Assembly (NCBI GenBank): GCA_903847975.1 | Contig: CAINFC010000265.1 | Coordinates: 1-62,187 of the forward strand | DNA from: an uncultured Acidobacteriota bacterium | GTDB lineage: Bacteria > Acidobacteriota > UBA6911 > CAINFC01 | Length of the DNA stretch: 62,187 bases | Direction: 5' to 3' | Part shown: positions 8,412 to 17,203 of the stretch, piece after piece | Layout: each line of letters opens with the position of its first letter | Numbering within the stretch: position 1 is the stretch's first letter | Made by a program: the position numbers and the translations under genes | The notes under the pieces: generated by a model | The model's input: only the letters and a program-made list of their open reading frames with translations | Told to the model about the DNA's origin: nothing | Databases searched by the model: none

Positions 8412-10061
8412 ATGAAAAGACATAAACTAATCCTCTTGCTGATGATTCCTCTCCTGCTGCGCCCATTGTCTGCTGCTGCCGACAGCGCGGGCCCGAAAAC
8501 CCGGGTGGAGGCCTCCGGGTATACCGAAACGTCCAGCTACGGCGAGGTTTTGGCCTTCCTGAGAGAAATTCAGGTGCGATCCGACCAGGTTCGAGTGCGA
8601 TCCCTGACCACTTCAGCGGAAGGCAGAATGGTCCCGCTGGTAATCGTCAGCCGCGAGTCGATCTCCGATCCCTCGCAGCGGGCGGCAATACCCAAGCCGG
8701 CGGTTCTGGTCATGGCCAACATTCACGCCGGAGAGGTGGAGGGCAAGGAAAGTTCTCTGATGATGATCCGGGACCTGGCCGTCGGGCCCCTCCGCCATCT
8801 GCTGGAACGGCAGGTGCTGCTGTTTCTGCCGATTTACAACGCGGACGGCAATGACCGGTTCGGGCACAACCGGCGCGATGACGGCCCGGAGCTGGCCGGC
8901 CTTCGGGCCAACGGGCAGAACCTGGATCTGAACCGCGACTACATGAAGCTGGAAGCCCCGGAAACCCGGGGCCTGCTCTCTCTCTTTCGGGCCTGGGACC
9001 CGATCCTGACCGTGGATATGCATACCACCAACGGATCCTACCACCGTGAGCCGGTGACCTATGCCGGGATGGCACACCCATCCACCAGCCGTTTGCTGCA
9101 GGACTACTTCTGGCAGAAGCTGACGGCCGGAGCCGCGGATGCCCTCCAAAGCAAATACGGTTACGAAAGTGTACCCTACGGCAATTTCATGGATCGCCTG
9201 CAGCCGGAAAAAGGGTGGCTCAACGACGCCATGGAAGCGCGCTATGGAACCAATTACATCGGGTTGCGCAACCGGTTTGCCCTGCTGGACGAAAACTATA
9301 GCTACGCCGACTTCAAAACCCGGGTTCTGGCGTCCTATGCGTATCTGCGCTCCATCCTGGAATTTACCGACAGGCACATCGGCGAAATGGCGGAGCTTGC
9401 CTATCGGGCGGACCGGGAAACAGCCAGAGATTATGCACGGGAAAAAGCGGCCGTGGAGTTCAAGATCGAAGAGCTGATGAAAGTCACCGTGCGAAGCTAT
9501 GAGTTTGCCAGGGAAGAGATGCCTGCCGCCGGCAGCCCGGCCGAACGCGGCGGTCCGGGCCGGTATCGCCTGCGCCGCACGGAAACCCTGCGCGACTACC
9601 GGATACCCTACTTCTCCCTGGCAGTGCCCACGCGCGTGCTGCCGCTGCCGGAGGAGGGGTATGTGATCCTGCCCGGCCAGGCGGAGGCGATCGCCATTCT
9701 TCGTTCCCACGGAATCCTTCTGGAAAAATTCGCAGAACCCTTGCGGGTGACGGAGGCCGAAAACTTTAAAATAACCGCCATGGAATTAAGCAGGACCATA
9801 TACCAGGGGCGAATCGCCCTGACCCTGCGGGGGGAATATCAGAAGGGCGAGGTCCTGATTCCGGAAAACGCCTACTTCATCTCCCTGCACCAGCCGCTCG
9901 CCCGGCTGGTTCCCCTGCTGCTGGAGCCGGAAATCCCGGACAGCCTGGCCGCCTGGGGTTTTTTCAACCGGGCCATAGTTCCGCAGTGGTCCAACACGTT
10001 TTCTCTGTACCCGGTCTACCGGCTGGCGCGCCGGCCCGCGGTGGCCATGGTTGCGGAATAG
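8412..10061 (+). CDS. Secreted M14 family zinc carboxypeptidase-like protein
   Basis: A zinc peptidase of the M14 superfamily, 549 residues, with a signal peptide (1-23). The zinc-binding set is visible as H105-A-G-E108 in NIHAGEVEGKE and H204 in DMHTTNG, with DLNRDY between them. The C-terminal third (about 330-549) lacks obvious catalytic motifs and may be a substrate-selection domain, as in other acidobacterial M14 proteins. It probably trims peptides or acts on peptidoglycan-like or aminoacyl substrates in the periplasm. First gene of the operon; no clear Shine-Dalgarno sequence precedes the ATG, and a palindrome occupies that position. The next gene starts 20 bp after its stop. Confidence 0.88.
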   Translation: MKRHKLILLLMIPLLLRPLSAAADSAGPKTRVEASGYTETSSYGEVLAFLREIQVRSDQVRVRSLTTSAEGRMVPLVIVSRESISDPSQRAAIPKPAVLVMANIHAGEVEGKESSLMMIRDLAVGPLRHLLERQVLLFLPIYNADGNDRFGHNRRDDGPELAGLRANGQNLDLNRDYMKLEAPETRGLLSLFRAWDPILTVDMHTTNGSYHREPVTYAGMAHPSTSRLLQDYFWQKLTAGAADALQSKYGYESVPYGNFMDRLQPEKGWLNDAMEARYGTNYIGLRNRFALLDENYSYADFKTRVLASYAYLRSILEFTDRHIGEMAELAYRADRETARDYAREKAAVEFKIEELMKVTVRSYEFAREEMPAAGSPAERGGPGRYRLRRTETLRDYRIPYFSLAVPTRVLPLPEEGYVILPGQAEAIAILRSHGILLEKFAEPLRVTEAENFKITAMELSRTIYQGRIALTLRGEYQKGEVLIPENAYFISLHQPLARLVPLLLEPEIPDSLAAWGFFNRAIVPQWSNTFSLYPVYRLARRPAVAMVAE

Positions 10062-10081
10062 AGCCGGAGGATCCGGAACCC

Positions 10082-10927
10082 ATGACGGAACAGGGAAGGG
10101 CGAAAAAGGAGAGATTGTTCCTGCACCGCTGTCGGAATCTGAATGGCGGCCTGGAGGCCTTTCTGGAGAGCCTCGGCCTCCCCGGGCAGATCGGCGAGCG
10201 GAACCGAATTCTGCTCAAGCCGAACCTGGTGACCGATTCTCCGCCCCCGGTGACCACGCCGGTGGAACTGGTTTGCGCCGTCGTCCGGTTCCTCCGGAAG
10301 CGTCTTCCGGAGAAAGAAATCATTATCGGGGAAGGGTGCGGGGCATCGGAATACGAAACGTCGCGGCCGTTTCGGGTGCTGGGATACGAACGCCTGGCTG
10401 CGGAGGAGGGGATCCGCCTGCTCGACCTGAACCACGCGCCGCAGGTTCGTTTCCGTCGGTCCGACTGCCGGCGCTTTCCCGAGATGTTCCTGCCGGAGAT
10501 TCTTTCGTCCTGCTTCCTGTTATCCCTCCCGGTGCTGAAGGCCCATAGCTTTTCGGAAGTCACCCTGACGCTGAAGAACATGATGGGGCTCGTCTCTCCG
10601 GTGCATTACACCGCAGGAAGCTGGAAGAAATCGGCCTTTCATCATCGCCTGGACGAAGCTATTCTCGACCTGAACCGCTATCGCCAGCCGGATTTCACGT
10701 TGCTCGACGCCCGCAGCGGGCTGCGGGACTTTCACCTGGGCGGCCGGCTTCTGGAGCCCGCTCCCGGAATCCTGGTGGCCGGACGCGATCCGGTCGCCGT
10801 GGATGCCATGGGCGCCCGGCTTTTAAAGCGCAATCCCCGGAAAATCGGCCACATTGCCCAATCCGATGGCGTGCTTGGCTGGATCGACCCCTCGGAAATC
10901 ATCGAAACCGGAGAATGTTTTTCTTGA
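10082..10927 (+). CDS. DUF362 domain protein
   Basis: A 281-residue DUF362 protein. Recognisable family features are RILLKPNLV near the N terminus, IIGEGCG, VLKAHSFSEVTLTLKNMMGLV in the middle and GRDPVAVDAMGARLL near the C terminus. DUF362 proteins are often fused to ferredoxin domains; this one has no C-terminal four-cysteine cluster. No signal peptide is visible, so it is probably cytoplasmic. Function is unknown. The ATG at 10082 was chosen because it follows a CCGGAGG ribosome site at 10064-10070; an upstream in-frame start would overlap the M14 gene. It sits inside a peptidase operon, 13 bp ahead of the tricorn gene, and its role there is unclear. Confidence 0.8.
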   Translation: MTEQGRAKKERLFLHRCRNLNGGLEAFLESLGLPGQIGERNRILLKPNLVTDSPPPVTTPVELVCAVVRFLRKRLPEKEIIIGEGCGASEYETSRPFRVLGYERLAAEEGIRLLDLNHAPQVRFRRSDCRRFPEMFLPEILSSCFLLSLPVLKAHSFSEVTLTLKNMMGLVSPVHYTAGSWKKSAFHHRLDEAILDLNRYRQPDFTLLDARSGLRDFHLGGRLLEPAPGILVAGRDPVAVDAMGARLLKRNPRKIGHIAQSDGVLGWIDPSEIIETGECFS

Positions 10928-10940
10928 AACGGAAATGAAT

Positions 10941-13900
10941 ATGAAAATTAAAATGGTTTTATTGGGCTTCCTTCTCGCCCTGCTGGCCTGCGGACCGCTT
11001 CGGGCCGGCGAGGCTCGCTTTATGACCTACCCCGATGTCTGCGGAGAAAAAATACTTTTCACCTACGACGACGACCTGTGGACCGTCAGCCTTCGGGGGG
11101 AAGCGCCGGTGCGCCTGACCAGCCATCCGGGCCGGGAATTTGCAGGAAAATTTTCCCCGGACGGCAAGTGGATCGCCTTCACCGCCTCCTACGACGGCGT
11201 GCCGGACGTTTACCTGATCCCGGCGGAAGGGGGAGCGCCCAGGCGCATGTCTTATCTTCCCGGCGGAGGCCAGAGTTTGGGCTGGACTCCGGATGGCAAG
11301 AACATCCTGTTCCGCTCGGTTTTCGGACGCATTCCGGTCTCACGCGATACGCGCCTTTGGCGGGTCTCCCTGGACGGCGGTCTGCCGGAACTCATTCCGG
11401 TCGATCGCGGGGTGAATGCCAGCTTCTCGGAAGACGGCAAGCGCCTGGCCTTTGTCCGCCGGGGCAACGAAACCTACTACTGGAAGCGCTACAAGGGCGG
11501 CCAGCACTCCAGCATCTGGCTGGCCGATCCGGGTACGGGCAAATTCGCGCCGTTTACCGATTATGTGGGTCGCAATGCCTTTCCCGTGTGGATCGGCAGC
11601 AGCCTTTTCTTCACCTCCGACCGCAGCGCCGACGGAATCACCAACCTGTATGCCCAGGAGCTGAACGGGAAGACTGCCCGGCAGGTGACGCACTACACCG
11701 ATTTCGATGTCATGTGGGCCTCCGGTGATCGCCAGCGGATCGTTTTCATGCAGAACGGGTATCTGCACCTGCTGGACGCCAAATCCGGAACGGACAAAAA
11801 AATCCCGGTGCAGATTCCCAGCGACAGCTGGCGTGTGCAGCCGCGCTGGATCCAACCGGCGGATTACATCCACTACATGGATATCGGCAACGACGGGCGC
11901 CAGGTGGCCCTTACCGCCCGGGGCGATATTTTTCATCTGCGGATCGGCGAAAAGGAGACGGCCTGGAAGAACCTGTCGGAAAGCGCCGGCAGCCGGGAAA
12001 CCTACGCCTCGCTGTCCCCGGACGGCAAAAAGATCGCTTTTTTCTCGGACCGCACGGGAGAGTACCAGCTCTACCTGCAGGAGGCGGACGGCGGGGCGGC
12101 TACCGCTCTCACCGACAGCCTGCAGAGAACGGTATACCATCTGCAATGGTCTCCCGACGGGAAGAAAATTCTATTCGGCAACCGCGATTTCGCCTTGTTC
12201 TTTGTCGACGTGGAAAGCCGCCGGCTGATCAAGATCGACGAGTCGCGCTACCTGGACAACGACGAATTCACCTGGGAAATCAGCGACTACAGCTGGTCCC
12301 CCGACAGCCGCTGGATCGCCTATTCCTTCTGCACCGAAAACCGCAACAACGCGATCTACCTTTACGACACCCAGGAAGGCAAAAAAGTATCGCTCACCGA
12401 CAACTTTTTCGACAATCTGAACCCGCGCTGGGATGCGGACGGCGGATACCTCTACTTTCTTTCCAACCGGAATTACCAGATCGGCATGGACCTGTTCGAG
12501 GACAACCATGTGGTGCTCAACCCCACCCGGCTGATGGTGGTCCAGCTGCGCCGGGGAGAAACGCCTCCTTTTGCACGGCCGGCGCAGGAGGGGGCTGCCG
12601 CCGCGGACAGCAAGAGCGATGCCGCGGCCCGGTTCCGGGTAGACCCCGATGGAATTGCCGATCGAGTTTACCAGGCGCCGGTCGCGCCGGGCAACTTCTT
12701 CCACCTGGTGGCCGGCCGGGGCATGGCGGGCTGGTCTTCCGTGGAGCTCTTCACCGAGGACGAGTATGAGGAGTTTTATAATGTCGGCGGGCGCACCAAA
12801 TGGACGTTTCACATCTTTTCGATGAAGGAGGAAAAGGCCGTCGTCCTCGAGGAAAAGATTGCCGAGGCCCGTGTCTCGGTCAACGGGGAAAAGCTGATTT
12901 TCCGGAAGGATAAAAAGCTCTATACCACTCCCTTCGAACAGGCCTACCAGAGCAAAAAGGTCGGCAAGGAGCTGGACACCAGCGGGCTGGTTTACCGCGT
13001 GGTACCCCGGGAGGAATGGAATCAGATCCTGAACGATACCGGGAGGTGGTACCGGGATTTCTTCTACGACCGCAACATGCACGGCCGCGACTGGAAGGGA
13101 ATGGTGGAAAAGTACCGCACCTACATTCCGGACCTGCGATCGCGGGATCAGCTGAACTGGATGCTGTCGGAGCTGGTCGGGGAGCTGTGCGTATCCCACA
13201 CCTACATCAGCGGAGGGGACACCGGCCCGCAGCTGGACACGGAAAGCCCTGTGTTTACCGGATTGCTGGGAGCCGACCTGGCCGCCGATGCGGCCTCGGG
13301 CCTGTATCGCTTTTCCCGGATCCTCGGATCGACGCCCTACTTCAGCGGCATCGCCTCCCCGCTGGTCCGCCCGGATATTGAATTGAAGGAAGGGGACTAC
13401 CTGGTGGCCATCAACGGCCGGAAGGTGAAGCTGCCGGACAATTACTTCCGGCTGCTGCAGGTGGCCAAGGACGACACCGTGGCGCTTACCGTGTCCAGCG
13501 AATCGTCCGGCGCCAACAGCCGCACCTACCGGGTCAAGCCGCTGCGCTCGGACCGGGAGGCCCGCTATGCCCGCTGGGTGAGCGACAATATCGACAAGAC
13601 CCTGCGGCTGTCGGGCGGGAAGGTCGGATACATGCATATCACCGCCATGGGCGGAGGCGGGGTGATGGAATTCGACAAGTTCTGGCGCGCCTTCCGCTAC
13701 AAGGACGGACTGATCATCGACGTGCGCGGGAACGGCGGAGGCTGGACGGAATACTTCCTGATCGACAAGCTGGAGCGGCGCCAGGTGGCCTACAACGTCC
13801 TCCAGGGGATGGAGCCCTACCGCTACCCCAACACCGCTTCGCGGGCTCACTACGTCGTGGTTTCCAACGAAGACAACGGATCCGACGGAGAGGCGTTTGT

Positions 13901-14216
13901 CGAGCATTTTAAAGCGCGAAAGCTCGGAACCATCGTGGGCGTTCCGTCCTGGGGCGGCCTGGTGGGAATCGTCAACGGCCAGAAAACCATCGACAACGGA
14001 ACCGTTCAGCAGTCCAACAACGCCTTCTACGGTCGGGAGGGGAAGTGGCTGGTGGAAAATCACGGCGGCGATCCGGATATCCTGCAGGACAACGACCCGG
14101 CTTCGGTGCTCTCCGGACGCGATCTGCAGCTGGAAAAGGCGGTGGAGACGGCGCTCCAGAAAATCAAGGAGCAGCCCTTTGTGTTCCCGCCGCTTCCCGC
14201 CTACCCCAAAAAGTAG
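10941..14216 (+). CDS. Tricorn-type S41 protease with signal peptide
   Basis: A giant serine protease of the tricorn family, 1091 residues. Domain order is signal peptide (1-24), a TolB/WD-like beta-propeller region (about 27-345), a second propeller (about 350-660), a helical C1 domain, a PDZ domain (about 800-870) and the S41 catalytic C2 domain (about 890-1075). The tricorn catalytic residues are recognisable: H753 in SHTYISGG, nucleophile S981 in NGSDGE and E1039 in VENHGG. Archaeal tricorn cuts 6-12-residue peptides into smaller ones; the signal peptide here suggests a periplasmic version. ATG 10941 was chosen for spacing to a GGAA site; an ATG two codons upstream is also possible. It lies between DUF362 and two M16 genes. 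Confidence 0.93.
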   Translation: MKIKMVLLGFLLALLACGPLRAGEARFMTYPDVCGEKILFTYDDDLWTVSLRGEAPVRLTSHPGREFAGKFSPDGKWIAFTASYDGVPDVYLIPAEGGAPRRMSYLPGGGQSLGWTPDGKNILFRSVFGRIPVSRDTRLWRVSLDGGLPELIPVDRGVNASFSEDGKRLAFVRRGNETYYWKRYKGGQHSSIWLADPGTGKFAPFTDYVGRNAFPVWIGSSLFFTSDRSADGITNLYAQELNGKTARQVTHYTDFDVMWASGDRQRIVFMQNGYLHLLDAKSGTDKKIPVQIPSDSWRVQPRWIQPADYIHYMDIGNDGRQVALTARGDIFHLRIGEKETAWKNLSESAGSRETYASLSPDGKKIAFFSDRTGEYQLYLQEADGGAATALTDSLQRTVYHLQWSPDGKKILFGNRDFALFFVDVESRRLIKIDESRYLDNDEFTWEISDYSWSPDSRWIAYSFCTENRNNAIYLYDTQEGKKVSLTDNFFDNLNPRWDADGGYLYFLSNRNYQIGMDLFEDNHVVLNPTRLMVVQLRRGETPPFARPAQEGAAAADSKSDAAARFRVDPDGIADRVYQAPVAPGNFFHLVAGRGMAGWSSVELFTEDEYEEFYNVGGRTKWTFHIFSMKEEKAVVLEEKIAEARVSVNGEKLIFRKDKKLYTTPFEQAYQSKKVGKELDTSGLVYRVVPREEWNQILNDTGRWYRDFFYDRNMHGRDWKGMVEKYRTYIPDLRSRDQLNWMLSELVGELCVSHTYISGGDTGPQLDTESPVFTGLLGADLAADAASGLYRFSRILGSTPYFSGIASPLVRPDIELKEGDYLVAINGRKVKLPDNYFRLLQVAKDDTVALTVSSESSGANSRTYRVKPLRSDREARYARWVSDNIDKTLRLSGGKVGYMHITAMGGGGVMEFDKFWRAFRYKDGLIIDVRGNGGGWTEYFLIDKLERRQVAYNVLQGMEPYRYPNTASRAHYVVVSNEDNGSDGEAFVEHFKARKLGTIVGVPSWGGLVGIVNGQKTIDNGTVQQSNNAFYGREGKWLVENHGGDPDILQDNDPASVLSGRDLQLEKAVETALQKIKEQPFVFPPLPAYPKK

Positions 14217-14234
14217 CTCGAAAGGGATTTGATT

Positions 14235-15617
14235 ATGAAAAAGCTTTTCTGGATTCCCCTGCTGCTCCTGTCGCTTCCGGCGGCCGGAGCCCAGGACCTG
14301 CGGCTGAAAGTGCCCTACACCACCTTCACTCTGGCCAACGGGCTGACCGTGATCCTGCATGTCGACCGCAGCACGCCGCGCGTGGCGGTCAACACCTGGT
14401 TTCTGGTCGGTTCCGGCAACGAGAAGCCCGGGAGAACCGGGTTTGCCCATCTGTTTGAGCATCTGATGTTCATGGGCTCCAAGAACGTGCCGACCGGCAA
14501 GTTCGACGAATGGCTGGAGGCCGCCGGGGCCGACAACAACGGCTCCACCACCCCCGACCGCACCAACTATTACGAGGATCTGCCCGGCAATGCGCTGGAA
14601 CTGGCGCTGTTCCTGGATTCCGACCGGATGGGCTACCTGGTGGAAGCCATGAGCCCCAAGGCGGTCGATGCCCAGCGCGACGTGGTCAAGAACGAGCGGC
14701 GTCAGTCCTATGAAAACCGGCCCTACGGCATGGCTTCCCTGGTGATCGATGAAAATCTGTATCCGGCGGCCCATCCCTATCACTGGCCGACCATCGGCAG
14801 CATGGCGGACCTTTCCGCGGCCTCCTACGAGGATGTCGTCGAATTTTTCCGCACCTACTACGCCCCGAACAACGCCGTTCTGTCCATTGCCGGAGATATC
14901 GACCCCGATCGGACCAAGACCCTGGTGGAAAAATGGTTCGGAGAGATCCCGCGCGGCAAGCCGGTTCCGCTGATCGATGCGCCGCCCGCCCATCTTTCCG
15001 CGGAGAAGAGGCTGGCCTTTGAGGACCGCGTTCAGCTGCCGCGGCTTTACATGTCCTGGCTTTCGCCGGCGCAGTTCAAGCCGGGCGATGCCGAGCTGGA
15101 CATCCTGGCCAATTTGCTGAGCGGCGGAAAGAACGCGCGCCTTTACCGGCGGCTGGTCTACGAGATGCAGATCGCCCAGGACGTTTCCGCCTACCAGGAA
15201 TCCCAGGCGCAGATCTCCTCTTTTCAGATCGTCGCCACGGCGCGCTCCGGCCACGGCCTTGCCGAGCTGGAAAAAGTGATCCAGGAGGAGCTCGACCGGA
15301 TCAAGAAAGAAGCGCCGGGCCGGAGGGAAGTGGAAAGGGCCGTCAATCAGTACGAGGCCTCCTTTATCAACCGGCTGGAGCGGATCGGGGGATTCATGGG
15401 CAAAGCCAACGCACTGAACTCCTACTACGCCGCCACCGGAAATCCGGACTACTTCCAGGAGGACCTGGCCCGGTATAAAAACATCGACCCGGAGGATATT
15501 ACCGCCTTCACCCGGTCCTTCCTGCGGGATGACGGCCGGGTGGTCTTGAGCGTGGTTCCCAAAGGCAAAAAAGAACTGGCTGCCGCGGGCACCTTTATCA
15601 GCGTGGAGGGAAAATAG
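14235..15617 (+). CDS. Active M16 zinc peptidase (pitrilysin family)
   Basis: A 460-residue M16 peptidase with a signal peptide (1-20). The inverted zinc motif HLFEH is at H72-H76 with E75 as general base, and the third metal ligand is E154 in KNERRQS, 78 residues later, as expected. The C-terminal half matches the M16 inactive domain with RLYRRLVYE. It would degrade short peptides, probably together with the next gene's product as a heterodimer. The ATG at 14235 follows an AAAGGG ribosome site. It starts 18 bp after the tricorn stop and ends one base before the next start. Confidence 0.93.
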   Translation: MKKLFWIPLLLLSLPAAGAQDLRLKVPYTTFTLANGLTVILHVDRSTPRVAVNTWFLVGSGNEKPGRTGFAHLFEHLMFMGSKNVPTGKFDEWLEAAGADNNGSTTPDRTNYYEDLPGNALELALFLDSDRMGYLVEAMSPKAVDAQRDVVKNERRQSYENRPYGMASLVIDENLYPAAHPYHWPTIGSMADLSAASYEDVVEFFRTYYAPNNAVLSIAGDIDPDRTKTLVEKWFGEIPRGKPVPLIDAPPAHLSAEKRLAFEDRVQLPRLYMSWLSPAQFKPGDAELDILANLLSGGKNARLYRRLVYEMQIAQDVSAYQESQAQISSFQIVATARSGHGLAELEKVIQEELDRIKKEAPGRREVERAVNQYEASFINRLERIGGFMGKANALNSYYAATGNPDYFQEDLARYKNIDPEDITAFTRSFLRDDGRVVLSVVPKGKKELAAAGTFISVEGK

Positions 15618-15618
15618 C

Positions 15619-17088
15619 ATGACCGCACTTCGAAAATCCATTTCGGGATTGGCCTTTCTCCCGGTCTTCATGGCCGGATTCTCATTCCTTTTCCCGCAGG
15701 CTCCCCAGGCGGATCGCAGCCGTCCTCCCCAGCTGGGGGCGCCTCCATCCCTGATCCTGCCGGCGATCCGGAAGGTAACCCTGAGCAACGGGATTCCGGT
15801 GGTGGTCATGGAAAAGCGCAGCGTTCCGCTGGTGCAGATGAACCTCACCTTCCGGGCCGGGGCGGCCCTGGAACCGGCGGATAAAATCGGCCTGGCGAGC
15901 ATGACGGCCGCCATGCTCCGGGAGGGAGCCGGCGGCAGGAACTCCCTGGAGCTCGCGGACGCCATCGACTACCTGGGCGCCACCGTGAATACTGTGGCCG
16001 ACACCCAGTCGCTCAGCGTGTCGCTGCACACCCCGCTTTCGAAGCTGGATGCGGCCTTCGCTCTTTTTGCCGATATCGTCCTGCGGCCTGCATTCCCGGC
16101 CGGGGAGCTGGAACGGCTCCGCAAGGAGCGCCTTACGACTTTGGTTCAATGGTACGACCAGCCGACCATGGTGGCCTCGGTGGCCGCCGGCAAGTATGTT
16201 TTCGGAGAGGCGCATCCCTACGGGCGAAGTGCGATCGGAAGGGAAAGCACCCTGCGCGCCCTCACCGCGGAGGACGTCCAAGGCTTCTACGGGCGGCACT
16301 GCCATGCCGGCAACGCCTTCTTCGTGGTGGTCGGAGACATTGCGGCCTCGGAAATGGCAGCCCGGCTGGAAAAGGCATTCGGGGGATGGAAAAAAGGGGA
16401 ATCGGTCCCCGTTCGAATTCCGACTGCCCCCCAGGTCAGCGGCAGTACGGTTTATCTCATCGACAAGGCCAATGCCCCGCAGTCGGTGATCCGCATCGCC
16501 CGGGTGGGTGCCGACCGGCTGACCCGGGACTATTTTCCGCTGCTGGTGGCCAACACCATCCTGGGCGGCTCCTTTTCCTCCCGGCTCAACAACAATCTGC
16601 GCGAGCAGCACGGGTACACCTACGGAGCCGGCTCCTCCTTTGACATGCGGATTTCGGCCGGGGCCTTCACCGCCTCTTCCTCGGTGCAGACCGCAGTTAC
16701 GGACAAGGCGCTGGCCGAGTTCTTCCGGGAATTCAGGCGCATGGCGGAGCCTGTGCCGGAGGCGGAACTGTCCCGGGCCAAAAACTACCTGGCGCTGGGC
16801 TATCCGGGAGACTTCGAAACCGTTGCCGAGGTGGCCGGACGGCTGGGGGAAATGGTTTACTACGGGTTGCCGGATGAGTACTTCCAGCGGTACATACCCG
16901 ACGTATTGGCTGTGAGCCAGGAGGATGTGCAGCGCGTTGCCCGGCAGTATATCGATCCGGCGCATATCGCCGTCATCCTGGTCGGCGACCGGAAGGCGGT
17001 GCAGAAAGGACTGGAGGAGCTGAACGTGGGGAAAATCGTACCCCTGACGATCGAGGATGTTCTCGGCAGGATGCCCGTCCTGCAATAG
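15619..17088 (+). CDS. M16 family protein lacking the zinc motif (partner subunit)
   Basis: A 489-residue M16-fold protein. At the place where the HXXEH zinc motif should lie (about residues 93-105) the sequence is ASMTAAMLREGA, so zinc binding is lost. The RLNNNLREQHGYTYGAGS region in the C-terminal half, conserved in non-catalytic partners, is present. By analogy with PqqF/YmxG-like and mitochondrial processing peptidase pairs, it probably forms the other half of a clamshell with the preceding active subunit. The start lies one base after that gene's stop, so translation is coupled. A hydrophobic N terminus (about 8-28) suggests export. Confidence 0.92.
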   Translation: MTALRKSISGLAFLPVFMAGFSFLFPQAPQADRSRPPQLGAPPSLILPAIRKVTLSNGIPVVVMEKRSVPLVQMNLTFRAGAALEPADKIGLASMTAAMLREGAGGRNSLELADAIDYLGATVNTVADTQSLSVSLHTPLSKLDAAFALFADIVLRPAFPAGELERLRKERLTTLVQWYDQPTMVASVAAGKYVFGEAHPYGRSAIGRESTLRALTAEDVQGFYGRHCHAGNAFFVVVGDIAASEMAARLEKAFGGWKKGESVPVRIPTAPQVSGSTVYLIDKANAPQSVIRIARVGADRLTRDYFPLLVANTILGGSFSSRLNNNLREQHGYTYGAGSSFDMRISAGAFTASSSVQTAVTDKALAEFFREFRRMAEPVPEAELSRAKNYLALGYPGDFETVAEVAGRLGEMVYYGLPDEYFQRYIPDVLAVSQEDVQRVARQYIDPAHIAVILVGDRKAVQKGLEELNVGKIVPLTIEDVLGRMPVLQ

Positions 17089-17095
17089 GCGGGCA
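17072..17095 (+). terminator. Weak hairpin at end of peptidase operon
   Basis: A 6-bp stem TGCCCG/CGGGCA with a 12-base loop spans the stop codon of the last operon gene. No T run follows directly; a run of six T lies about 20 bases downstream. Only a candidate. Confidence 0.25.
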
Positions 17096-17165
17096 CCTGA
17101 TCCGTTTCCTTCGTTTTTTCCTGGTTGCTGGTATCATTTTCGGTCCCGCCCCGAATCGCCTGGGG

Positions 17166-17171
17166 TATAAT
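17166..17171 (+). promoter_or_regulatory. TATAAT -10 element, reductase operon
   Basis: A perfect TATAAT lies 32 bases before the aldo/keto reductase start, followed by an AGGAGA ribosome site. No -35 match lies at 16-19 bp, so an activator or another sigma factor may be involved. Confidence 0.35.
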
Positions 17172-17203
17172 CGTTTCTATTTTTCACACACAGGAGACAC
17201 GGC

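Noticed and set aside
12171-15965. Open frame of 1264 codons on the minus strand
   Set aside because: It is antisense to the tricorn and M16 genes, which have full catalytic motifs. High GC at third positions leaves long open frames on the opposite strand; no family motif is seen in it.
15619-17088. Reading the second M16 gene as damaged
   Set aside because: Loss of the HXXEH motif is normal for the partner subunit of M16 pairs; the rest of the protein and its translational coupling are intact.
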